A DNA stretch of 6,260 bases from Oscillospiraceae bacterium (GCA_031271525.1 JAISVO010000125.1:1-6260); one strand, 5' to 3'; positions 1-4,828 are shown, counted from the first letter of the stretch. Program-made: numbers and translations. The notes: generated by a model not told the origin, from the letters alone.

Positions 1-59
1 CAGAAGTGGTTTTGGTTGGTGTTTTGAAACTCGCGTCCGCAGGTCGGGCATTTCCACAT
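1..59 (-). CDS. N-terminal fragment of a zinc-ribbon protein (DUF1801/DUF5655-type start), cut by window edge
   Basis: Only the first ~20 residues are inside the window. They begin MWKCPTCGREF and continue to ...NQNHF, with Cys4, Cys7, His18 and probably Cys20 (codon incomplete) as likely zinc ligands. A start of this form (MWxCPxCGREFxNTNQxHxC) is one I associate with small clostridial proteins that carry a DUF1801 or DUF5655 domain after the zinc ribbon; the rest is not visible, so the domain cannot be confirmed. The ATG start is supported by an AGGAG Shine-Dalgarno on the minus strand at 69-73, nine bases upstream, and a plausible promoter further upstream. Function unknown; a nucleic-acid or protein-binding role would be a guess. 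Confidence 0.6.
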   Translation of the reverse strand, partial: MWKCPTCGREFQNTNQNHF

Positions 60-91
60 GGGTTTCAACTCCTAGTTCAATAATAGACCTC

Positions 92-121
92 AGTATACCA
101 CACGTCGACACAGTTCGTCTA
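92..121 (-). promoter_or_regulatory. Candidate promoter for the zinc-ribbon gene
   Basis: Reading the minus strand, TAGACG (116-121) is separated by 18 bases from TATACT (92-97), and the AGGAG ribosome binding site follows about 20 bases later. The -10 is good, the -35 matches only four of six consensus bases. Position relative to the gene is right, strength uncertain. Confidence 0.35.
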
Positions 122-130
122 TTACGGAAT

Positions 131-147
131 CTAGGGTGTGTTGACGC
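131..147. repeat. Possible IS5-type terminal end with CTAG target site
   Basis: Just beyond the stop codon of the transposase remnant, CTAG (131-134) is followed by GGTGTGTTGACGC (135-147). IS5-family elements commonly target YTAR tetranucleotides and have terminal inverted repeats close to the transposase stop, so this could be the surviving right end of the element. No matching left end is visible at 384-470, so the assignment rests on position alone. Confidence 0.3.
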
Positions 148-407
148 TAATTTAGCCAGATCACTACAAAGGCAAACTGGATCAACGCAAGGAACATAAC
201 ATCTGTTTTGTCATAGCGAGTACACACTTTTCTAAATTCTTTCAGTCTGTGAAAAAGGTGCCCCACGACATTCCGCCGCTTATACTTTTCTTTATCGTAT
301 TCCCAAGGGTTTTTGCGGTTTTTCTTCGGAGGAAAAATAGGCTCGTGCCCATCGGGGTAAACCTTGCACGAGGTGCTGTCCAAAGCTAAAACTTCAACAT
401 AGATTAT
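147..407 (-). pseudogene. IS5-family DDE transposase remnant, internally deleted
   Basis: The frame reads VEVLALDSTSCKVYPDG and then jumps to PPKKNRKNPWEYDKEKYKRRNVV... and ends FAFVVIWLN. The first block is the region around the first catalytic Asp of IS5-family transposases; the second is the extreme C-terminal block that normally carries the catalytic Glu. The roughly 100-120 residues expected between them, including the second Asp, are missing, without breaking the reading frame. In addition the conserved Glu of the RRNVVE motif is Gly here (GGG codon), so the product cannot be catalytic. In-frame sequence extends upstream of the apparent TTG start (around 383) to a stop near 409, and the N-terminal third is absent. 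It lies downstream of, and in the same direction as, the acetyltransferase gene. A transposase fragment is near certain; the exact IS subgroup is not. Confidence 0.85.
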
Positions 408-427
408 CCCGATTTTCTAAAAATCCC

Positions 428-447
428 GACAAAAATCCTTTTTTGTC
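428..447. other. AT-rich hairpin between acetyltransferase gene and transposase remnant
   Basis: GACAAAAA (428-435) and TTTTTGTC (440-447) form a perfect 8-bp inverted repeat around the loop TCCT. It sits 22 bases beyond the stop of the minus-strand acetyltransferase gene. As a minus-strand transcript end it would be weak: the stem is AT-rich, although a T-run (GATTTTTAG) follows. It may equally be a relic of the deleted IS end. Confidence 0.35.
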
Positions 448-468
448 AAGGCAGTAATTTGTATATGT

Positions 469-1464
469 TTATGATTGGCTTATATCTATTCCCATACACT
501 TCTTGCGCCAAAGCCGCTCATAATCTTTATGCGACACTACTCGCCCAACAAGGTCAATTGGACTTCGTATCCCCTCTTCGTCGCACCATTGCACATCAAG
601 AGCATAGGCAGACATATCTAACTCGCGCTCATCCCAATAAACCGGGATGCTATCCCATCCAGCCAGATATGCGGCAACTGCGCGGGTATGCCCGTCGGTC
701 ATCAGTATTTTGCCGTTAAGTTTCTTAACTGGGATTGGGTCAAATCTGTCTCTCATCTCAGCATTAAACCACTCCTGCACAAGACGCAGCTTGCCTTGGC
801 TTATATACAGCTGACACGGCTGTAAATCGACGAGTGGAATCATAAATTGCCTATCAAGAGAAATCTTAACCCGGCGGCACTCAATGAACTCATTGCGGGT
901 CAACGTATAATGAAATTGCAGCTTGCCCTTTTGCGGTTGTGGTTCCAATGCCTCCGTTAATACTCGATTAAAACCGTGTTTTTCCCACATACGTCGTGAG
1001 CGTATATTATAATCCTCACAAAAGCAATGAAGAACGTCTATGTTTTCTCCATAAAACGCAAAGTCTATCATCATACCGATAAACTGTGTGCCGAGCCCCT
1101 TATTCCAGTATTCTTTTTCACCGATGGACATATCAATTCTGCGAACATCAAGCGTATCCGGGTACATTGCTATTACATCCGGCAGATTCATTTTTTGAAG
1201 CCAGCACTCGCCGATAGGAATACCGTTTGCCTCCACAAGAAAGCAAAAAGCGTTTTGCGACACGCCCCCATATATTGCGTGGACTGTATCCGGGCCATAG
1301 GATAGGTTAGTGTCATTTGTACCACCCTCTGTCCAAAACAGCACCTCTGGGTCGGCGCACCATTTATACAAAAGCGGTAGATGCTCGTCACACAGCGGGC
1401 GCAGGATGATGTCATCCTTATTGCCGCCGTAAAGGGTGATATCGTGGGTTTTGATGATGCTCAC
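469..1464 (-). CDS. GNAT acetyltransferase fused to a ParB-like domain
   Basis: A 331-residue protein of two parts. Residues ~18-190 resemble GNAT acetyltransferases of the aminoglycoside 6'-N-acetyltransferase/RimJ-like kind: DPEVLFW near residue 38, the acetyl-CoA loop NKGLGT (121-126) after strand DMSIGE, and CEDYNIRSRRMWEKHGF (149-165), the typical C-terminal GNAT helix with Asn153. Residues ~208-325 look like a ParB/Srx-type fold: a VDLQP start, then DGHTR (257-261) in place of the ParB GxRR-type box, AAYLAGWDSIPVYWD, and a C-terminal KDYERLW segment known from clostridial proteins. The GTG start has AAGGAGG (1474-1480) nine bases upstream. Acetyl transfer from acetyl-CoA to a small molecule or protein amine is likely; the substrate is unknown, and antibiotic resistance is only a possibility. 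The gene lies between two dead IS5-family transposase fragments, suggesting acquisition on a mobile element. Confidence 0.85.
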   Translation of the reverse strand: MSIIKTHDITLYGGNKDDIILRPLCDEHLPLLYKWCADPEVLFWTEGGTNDTNLSYGPDTVHAIYGGVSQNAFCFLVEANGIPIGECWLQKMNLPDVIAMYPDTLDVRRIDMSIGEKEYWNKGLGTQFIGMMIDFAFYGENIDVLHCFCEDYNIRSRRMWEKHGFNRVLTEALEPQPQKGKLQFHYTLTRNEFIECRRVKISLDRQFMIPLVDLQPCQLYISQGKLRLVQEWFNAEMRDRFDPIPVKKLNGKILMTDGHTRAVAAYLAGWDSIPVYWDERELDMSAYALDVQWCDEEGIRSPIDLVGRVVSHKDYERLWRKKCMGIDISQS

Positions 1465-1540
1465 AGATGATTTCCTCCTTAGATTGAGCCGACAATAGAC
1501 TTATGATATATAAGAGAAAACGCACAGGAGGACATCTCAA

Positions 1541-1711
1541 CTGGCAGCGAGTTATCATCGTCATGGCATAACAGGCGCAGAGTGGGCGTTCATCAAGCCG
1601 GATACCATTGGGAATAAAGGCACATGGGAGAGGATTTTGGAAGCCCTTATTGATGACCCTGATTACGAATGGCTGATGATAGACGCCAGTCATAGGATGG
1701 CGGCTTCATAA
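1541..1711 (+). pseudogene. N-terminal remnant of a second IS5-family transposase, internally deleted
   Basis: Translating from 1541 gives LAASYHRHGITGAEWAFIKP, the typical N-terminus of IS427-like IS5-family transposases, then directly GTWERILEALIDDPDYEW and LMIDASH, which contains the first catalytic Asp. About 50 residues between IKP and GTWERIL (normally containing the RFINAVxWILRTGAPWRDLP region) are missing, again in frame. The original start codon appears mutated from ATG to CTG at 1541, while its ribosome binding site AGGAGGA (1526-1532) survives with 8-base spacing. After DASH (ending 1693) the frame runs into the antisense of the VbhA-like gene and stops at 1709-1711. It is therefore a dead fragment. 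It differs from the left-hand remnant in its sequence around the first catalytic Asp, so the two come from different elements. Confidence 0.85.
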
Positions 1712-1827
1712 CTGATTTCTCCGCAAAGGATAGAGCGGAGACGGTTTTTGTCTTCGTCGGTAAGGGGCATCCCCTCAATCGCCATCGTCCCGTTGACTCC
1801 ACGGATGGTCTGTTCGACATCACGCAT
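1690..1827 (-). CDS. VbhA-like Fic antitoxin, 3'-truncated orphan
   Basis: The minus-strand frame from ATG at 1827 encodes about 45 residues: MRDVEQTIRGVNGTMAIEG, then MPLTDEDKNRLRSILCGEIS and YEAAIL before a stop. It matches the small antitoxin family related to VbhA, which blocks Fic AMPylation toxins. The inhibitory-helix motif [S/T]xxxE[G/N] is present as T-M-A-I-E-G. Family members normally run some 10-15 residues further; here similarity ends at the junction with the transposase remnant (about 1693) and a TGA follows at once. The frame can be extended to an ATG at 1854 (9 more residues), but a TATAAT overlaps that codon and AGGTG lies six bases before the 1827 ATG, so the shorter form is preferred. 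The Fic toxin partner, expected next to it, is absent. The inhibitory helix is intact, so residual anti-Fic activity is conceivable but unproven. Confidence 0.65.
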   Translation of the reverse strand: MRDVEQTIRGVNGTMAIEGMPLTDEDKNRLRSILCGEISYEAAIL

Positions 1828-1852
1828 ACCACGCACCTGCCTTCCAATTTGC

Positions 1853-1880
1853 ATTATACTCCATCCCGCAGAAAAAACAA
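1853..1880 (-). promoter_or_regulatory. Candidate promoter of the VbhA-like gene
   Basis: On the minus strand TTGTTT (1875-1880) is followed after 16 bases by a perfect TATAAT (1853-1858). Transcription would begin near 1846, giving a short leader before the ATG at 1827. Confidence 0.45.
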
Positions 1881-1949
1881 GTCTGACAAAACACCGCGTC
1901 AGGCCGCTACAGGGATTGGGGCGTATGGCTTACTCAGCCGGAGCTGAAT

Positions 1950-1980
1950 CTGACGTTCTGCAAATATGAGCTGTTATAAT
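1950..1980 (+). promoter_or_regulatory. Possible upstream promoter of rpsU
   Basis: A TGtTATAAT extended -10 (TATAAT at 1975-1980) lies ahead of the main rpsU promoter. The best -35 is CTGACG at 1950-1955 with a long 19-base spacer, so activity would depend on the extended -10. Confidence 0.35.
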
Positions 1981-1997
1981 AAGCCATAAAATTTTTC

Positions 1998-2027
1998 TTG
2001 ACAAACGAGTTCGTTTTTCGGTATAAT
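1998..2027 (+). promoter_or_regulatory. Main rpsU promoter with palindrome in the spacer
   Basis: Perfect TTGACA (1998-2003) and perfect TATAAT (2022-2027) with an 18-base spacer, predicting a start near 2034. The spacer contains the inverted repeat AAACGA-GT-TCGTTT (2003-2016), placed where a bound repressor would block RNA polymerase. No repressor can be named from this. Confidence 0.85.
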
Positions 2028-2032
2028 AACTG

Positions 2033-2052
2033 AGACACAATTGGAGGTGTCT
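2033..2052 (+). other. Hairpin in the rpsU 5' leader
   Basis: AGACAC (2033-2038) pairs with GTGTCT (2047-2052) around an eight-base loop, AATTGGAG. It begins at the predicted transcript start and ends eight bases before the GGGAGGAGGG ribosome binding site, so it may protect the 5' end or tune translation. Confidence 0.35.
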
Positions 2053-2077
2053 TTACAGCAGGGAGGAGGGATTAAAC

Positions 2078-2260
2078 GTGAGCGAAGTCAGATTAAAGGA
2101 CAACGAGTCCTTAGACAGCGCGCTCAAGCGCTTCAAGCGCAATTGTGCGAAAGCGGGCATCCACTCCGAGCTGCGGAAGCGGGAACACTATGAAAGCCCG
2201 AGCGTAAAGCGGCGCAAGAAGAGCGAAGCGGCCCGCGCCAAGAAACGCAAATTCAAATAA
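2078..2260 (+). CDS. rpsU: 30S ribosomal protein bS21
   Basis: A 60-residue, very basic protein starting MSEVRLKDNESLDSALKRFK, containing CAKAGIHSELRKREHYE and ending in a Lys/Arg-rich tail (RRKKSEAARAKKRKFK). This is the full-length bS21 pattern; the protein joins the small subunit late, near the anti-Shine-Dalgarno end of 16S rRNA, and aids initiation. The start is GTG at 2078, behind a strong GGGAGGAGGG (2061-2070). It is transcribed alone: a consensus promoter precedes it and an intrinsic terminator follows six bases after the stop. In many clostridia rpsU is grouped with GatB/YqeY-type genes; here it is followed by queT instead, after the terminator. Confidence 0.97.
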   Translation: MSEVRLKDNESLDSALKRFKRNCAKAGIHSELRKREHYESPSVKRRKKSEAARAKKRKFK

Positions 2261-2266
2261 CCCGAC

Positions 2267-2302
2267 AGCCCTGAAAACATCCGTGTTTTCGGGGCTTCTT
2301 GT
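2267..2302 (+). terminator. Intrinsic terminator of rpsU
   Basis: AGCCCTGAAAACA (2267-2279) pairs with TGTTTTCGGGGCT (2284-2296) around the loop TCCG: 13 pairs with one T-G wobble. The following T-tract (TCTTGT) is short and overlaps the -35 box of the next promoter. Confidence 0.85.
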
Positions 2303-2327
2303 CAACCGCCCTGTTGTATGCTATACT
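2299..2327 (+). promoter_or_regulatory. Extended -10 promoter of the queT cluster
   Basis: TTGTCA (2299-2304), 17-base spacer, TATACT (2322-2327), with TG one base upstream of the -10 (2319-2320). Predicted start near 2334, leaving about 27 bases of leader. The imperfect palindrome ACTTTACGTTAAGT (2335-2348) lies in the leader just before the ribosome binding site. Confidence 0.7.
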
Positions 2328-2360
2328 GAACATAACTTTACGTTAAGTGAGGACGAGATG

Positions 2361-2855
2361 ATGATCCGCACGATGATCCGCAGGACCGCTTTTGCCGGGG
2401 TGGTCGCCGCGATGTATATCGCCTTGGTGCTTCTAAACCTCGGCTACTCCTTCGGGCTGGTGCAGTTCCGCGCCGCCGAGGCGCTGACGATGCTGCCCTT
2501 TTTATTCCTAGAGAGCATCCCGGGGTTATTTGTTGGCTGTCTGCTGAGCAACCTCTTTTCGCAGTACGGCGCGCCGGATATCATCATCGGGTCGCTCGCG
2601 ACCCTGCTGGCGGCGGTGCTGACGGCGCGCTGCAAGAACCGCTGGGTCGCGGCTCTGCCGCCGATACTCATCAATGCGCTCGCAATCGGCACGATGATCA
2701 CCATCCTCTATACCCCCGATGCCACATGGCTGTCCCTGCCGCTCAATATCGGTGCCATCGCCCTATCACAAACCATCGTCTGCTTCGGGCTGGGCGTACC
2801 GTTGACCTTCCTTTTGCAAAGAGCAACCCCCAAACTGATCACCAATCGGAGGTAA
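2361..2855 (+). CDS. queT: QueT-type queuosine-precursor ECF transporter S component
   Basis: A 164-residue, strongly hydrophobic membrane protein with about five to six predicted membrane segments. The family signature VQFRAAEALTMLPFLFLES (34-52) and IPGLFVGCLLSNL (53-65), then DIIIGSLATLLAA (73-85) and RWVAALPPILINAL (94-107), are those of QueT proteins, the substrate-binding S subunit of energy-coupling-factor transporters that import a queuosine precursor such as queuine or preQ1. It needs the shared EcfA/A'/T module, which is not in this window. The open frame extends upstream to 2283, but that part lies in the rpsU terminator and the promoter. GAGGA (2349-2353) is seven bases from ATG 2361; ATG 2358 is the alternative. 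The last codons (KLITNRR) and the stop form one copy of the direct repeat described separately. Confidence 0.88.
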   Translation: MIRTMIRRTAFAGVVAAMYIALVLLNLGYSFGLVQFRAAEALTMLPFLFLESIPGLFVGCLLSNLFSQYGAPDIIIGSLATLLAAVLTARCKNRWVAALPPILINALAIGTMITILYTPDATWLSLPLNIGAIALSQTIVCFGLGVPLTFLLQRATPKLITNRR

Positions 2856-2862
2856 CCGTATG
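2832..2862 (+). repeat. Left copy of direct repeat flanking the nitroreductase gene
   Basis: AAACTGATCAC, then CAAT, then CGGAGGTAACC and GTATG. It includes the last six sense codons and stop of queT, the GGAGGT ribosome binding site of the nitroreductase gene and its ATG. It matches the copy at 3644-3673 in 28 of 31 aligned positions (two substitutions, one single-base gap). Confidence 0.9.
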
Positions 2863-3645
2863 TCGGACTTTCTGGAGTTGGCGGTTGCGAGGCGCAGTAT
2901 CCGGGGATTTACTGGAAAGGACGTGCCACAGGAGGATTTGCTAAAACTCCTCAAGGCGGCGCGGTCCGCGCCAAGCGGTGGGAACTGTCAGCCGTGGCGC
3001 TTCTATGTGATCCGGGATAAAACCGTCCAAGCGGAGATAGCGAGAGCGTCTGGCGGAAACGCACCGTTTCTCCTTACCGCTCCGGTATTGATTGTAGTGT
3101 GCGCAGACACCGCGAGGAGCGAAAGCCGTTACGGAAAACGGGGCGAAACCCTGTACTGCATCCAAGACACTGCGGCGGCTATCCAGAATATCCTCTTATG
3201 CGCGAAAGATTTAGGACTTGGAACCTGTTGGTGCGGAGCCTTTGACGAAGACGCGGTTTCTAAAGTTCTAGACTTGCCCAAGAGCCTTCGCCCGGTGGCC
3301 GTTATCCCGGTGGGGGTTCCAGCGAACGAGCCGCCTGTGTCCGCCGACAGAAGACCGCTTGAGGAGATCGTTACCTACATCGGGGAAAGCGGCATACTCT
3401 CGCATGACGAGGAACCGCACCGAAAAATAGAGCATGTAAATATGGGCGGCGCACAATTCCGCGATGTCAACCTTTACGGCAGCACGTTCAATGATGCTGA
3501 CATGCGGAATGTCGAGATTTCCGACGTAAACCTGTCTGACGGCAGGATTCACAGCTGCAACCTGACCAATGTAACGATTTGCGATTGTAAACTAGACGGT
3601 ATGACGATCAACGGAAAAGATGTCACCGGCTTTATGGAAAACTAA
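2860..3645 (+). CDS. Nitroreductase-family flavoprotein with C-terminal pentapeptide-repeat domain
   Basis: 261 residues. Residues 1-175 form a nitroreductase domain: RRSIRGF (11-17) and SAPSGGNCQPWRFYVI (36-51) for FMN phosphate and ring binding, QDTAAAIQNILLCAKDLGLG (102-121) for the dimer/FMN helix, and VAVIPVGVPANEPP (146-159). Such enzymes reduce nitroaromatics, quinones or other electrophiles with NAD(P)H. After a linker (176-190), residues 196-255 are a pentapeptide repeat: a large hydrophobic residue falls at every fifth position from Phe200 to Val255 (F,L,F,M,I,L,I,L,I,L,I,V), twelve pentads, enough for three turns of a right-handed quadrilateral beta-helix. The start is supported by GGAGGT immediately upstream, overlapping the queT stop. 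The gene is less GC-rich than its neighbours and bracketed by a direct repeat, suggesting insertion. Substrate and the purpose of the beta-helix are unknown. Confidence 0.88.
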   Translation: MSDFLELAVARRSIRGFTGKDVPQEDLLKLLKAARSAPSGGNCQPWRFYVIRDKTVQAEIARASGGNAPFLLTAPVLIVVCADTARSESRYGKRGETLYCIQDTAAAIQNILLCAKDLGLGTCWCGAFDEDAVSKVLDLPKSLRPVAVIPVGVPANEPPVSADRRPLEEIVTYIGESGILSHDEEPHRKIEHVNMGGAQFRDVNLYGSTFNDADMRNVEISDVNLSDGRIHSCNLTNVTICDCKLDGMTINGKDVTGFMEN

Positions 3646-3673
3646 ACTGATCACAAACCGGAGGTAACCTATG
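3644..3673 (+). repeat. Right copy of direct repeat flanking the nitroreductase gene
   Basis: AAACTGATCAC, then AAAC, then CGGAGGTAACC and TATG. It starts inside the TAA stop of the nitroreductase gene and supplies the ribosome binding site (GGAGG at 3660-3664, six bases from the ATG) and start codon of the dehydrogenase. Here the queT-derived part is untranslated. Confidence 0.9.
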
Positions 3674-4828
3674 GAACAGCACATCAAAACGGCGGCCGAA
3701 CGCTTCGCGGAGCTGATCGAGCGCCAGACCGCCCGGGTGCGCGCGATGGCGGCGCAACCCGACTTTGTAGACTATACCAAGCTGGACAAGCTGATAATCG
3801 GCGTCTGCGGCGGCGACGGCATCGGTCCGGCGATCACCGGCTCGGCGAGGCTCCTTCTGGAGGAGCTGCTGCGCGGCGAGTCGGTAGAGTTCCGCGAGAT
3901 ACCCGGGCTTACGATTGAGCGCCGCGCCGAGTTCGGCAAGGCGATCCCGGACGACACGCTGGAAGAGCTGAAGGCCTGTCATATCATCCTGAAGGGACCA
4001 ACCACCACCCCCCGTGCGGGCGATCCGTGGCCCAACATTGAGTCGGCGAACGTCGCCATGCGGAAGGAGCTGGACCTCTTTGCGAATGTCCGCCCGGTCA
4101 AGGTTCCCGAACAGGGGATCGACTGGGTCTTCTTCCGGGAGAACACCGAGGGCGCGTACGCCGTCGGCAGTCAAGGCATCCACGTCACGCCGGAGCTTGC
4201 GATCGACTTCACCGTCACGACGACCGGCGGCACCGAGCGGATTGTCCGTCAGGCGTTCGAGTACGCCAAGAAGACGGGACGGAAGCGGGTCACCGCCGTG
4301 ACCAAGGCAAACGTCATCAAGACGACGGACGGGAAGTTTCTGCAAATCGCGAAGGATATCGCAGAAGAGTACCCGGATATCGCCTTTGACGATTGGTACA
4401 TTGACATCATGACGGCAAAGCTGTTGGACGAAAAGCGCCGGCGCGACTTCTCGGTCATCGTCCTGCCGAATCTATACGGCGACATCCTCACAGACGAGGC
4501 GGCGGAGTTGCAGGGCGGCGTCGGTACGGCGGGTTCGGCGAACATCGGGAAACGATACGCCATGTTCGAGGCGATTCACGGCTCCGCTCCCCGGATGGTA
4601 ACCGAGGGACGCGCGCAATATGCCGACCCGACCTCGATGCTTCGGGCGTCGGTATTGCTGCTGGAGCATATCGGGCAAACAGAAAAAGCCCGCCTGTTGG
4701 AACGAGCGCTGGACATCTGCGCTATTGAGGAACGCCGTTTCACCGTCACCGGGCGGGATACCGGCGTCACAGGCAAACAGTTTACCGAATATGTATTGGA
4801 AACCGTAAAGGCATTGCAATCCCGATGA
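3671..4828 (+). CDS. Isocitrate/isopropylmalate-family dehydrogenase (isocitrate-type)
   Basis: 385 residues, a full beta-decarboxylating dehydrogenase. Visible motifs: GGDGIGP (47-53); SANVAMR (125-131), which keeps the Ser-x-Asn-xxx-Arg pattern used by isocitrate dehydrogenases; NVRP (139-142, substrate Arg141); FRENTEGAY (155-163, catalytic Tyr163); TKAN (211-214, catalytic Lys212); Asp245, and DILTDEAAEL (271-280) with metal ligands Asp271 and Asp275; and EAIHGSAP (300-307) for the cofactor. The substrate signature favours isocitrate (or homoisocitrate) over 3-isopropylmalate. The two positions after HGSAP that set NAD/NADP choice are Arg308-Met309, neither the Asp-Ile of NAD enzymes nor the Lys-Tyr of NADP enzymes. 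About 40 residues precede the usual N-terminus. Role: oxidation of isocitrate to 2-oxoglutarate for glutamate supply. The gene follows the nitroreductase and its last codons overlap the SLH gene start (ATGA). Confidence 0.88.
   Translation: MEQHIKTAAERFAELIERQTARVRAMAAQPDFVDYTKLDKLIIGVCGGDGIGPAITGSARLLLEELLRGESVEFREIPGLTIERRAEFGKAIPDDTLEELKACHIILKGPTTTPRAGDPWPNIESANVAMRKELDLFANVRPVKVPEQGIDWVFFRENTEGAYAVGSQGIHVTPELAIDFTVTTTGGTERIVRQAFEYAKKTGRKRVTAVTKANVIKTTDGKFLQIAKDIAEEYPDIAFDDWYIDIMTAKLLDEKRRRDFSVIVLPNLYGDILTDEAAELQGGVGTAGSANIGKRYAMFEAIHGSAPRMVTEGRAQYADPTSMLRASVLLLEHIGQTEKARLLERALDICAIEERRFTVTGRDTGVTGKQFTEYVLETVKALQSR

Noticed and set aside
459..1305. Plus-strand frames opposite the acetyltransferase gene
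   Set aside because: They have no ribosome binding sites and no recognisable protein features, while the minus strand carries a complete two-domain protein with a strong Shine-Dalgarno.
2003..2016. Gram-positive LexA box in the rpsU promoter
   Set aside because: The palindrome AAACGA-GT-TCGTTT does not fit the CGAAC-N4-GTTCG spacing, so it is left as an unassigned operator candidate.
2283..2360. Extension of QueT to an upstream start at 2283
   Set aside because: These codons lie across the rpsU terminator and the queT promoter, have no ribosome binding site, and are not part of the family's usual N-terminus.
3632..4345. Long minus-strand open frame of 237 codons antisense to the dehydrogenase gene
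   Set aside because: It mirrors the codon structure of the GC-rich dehydrogenase gene, has Arg/Leu/Asp-rich composition and no recognisable domain; the plus-strand gene has all catalytic motifs.
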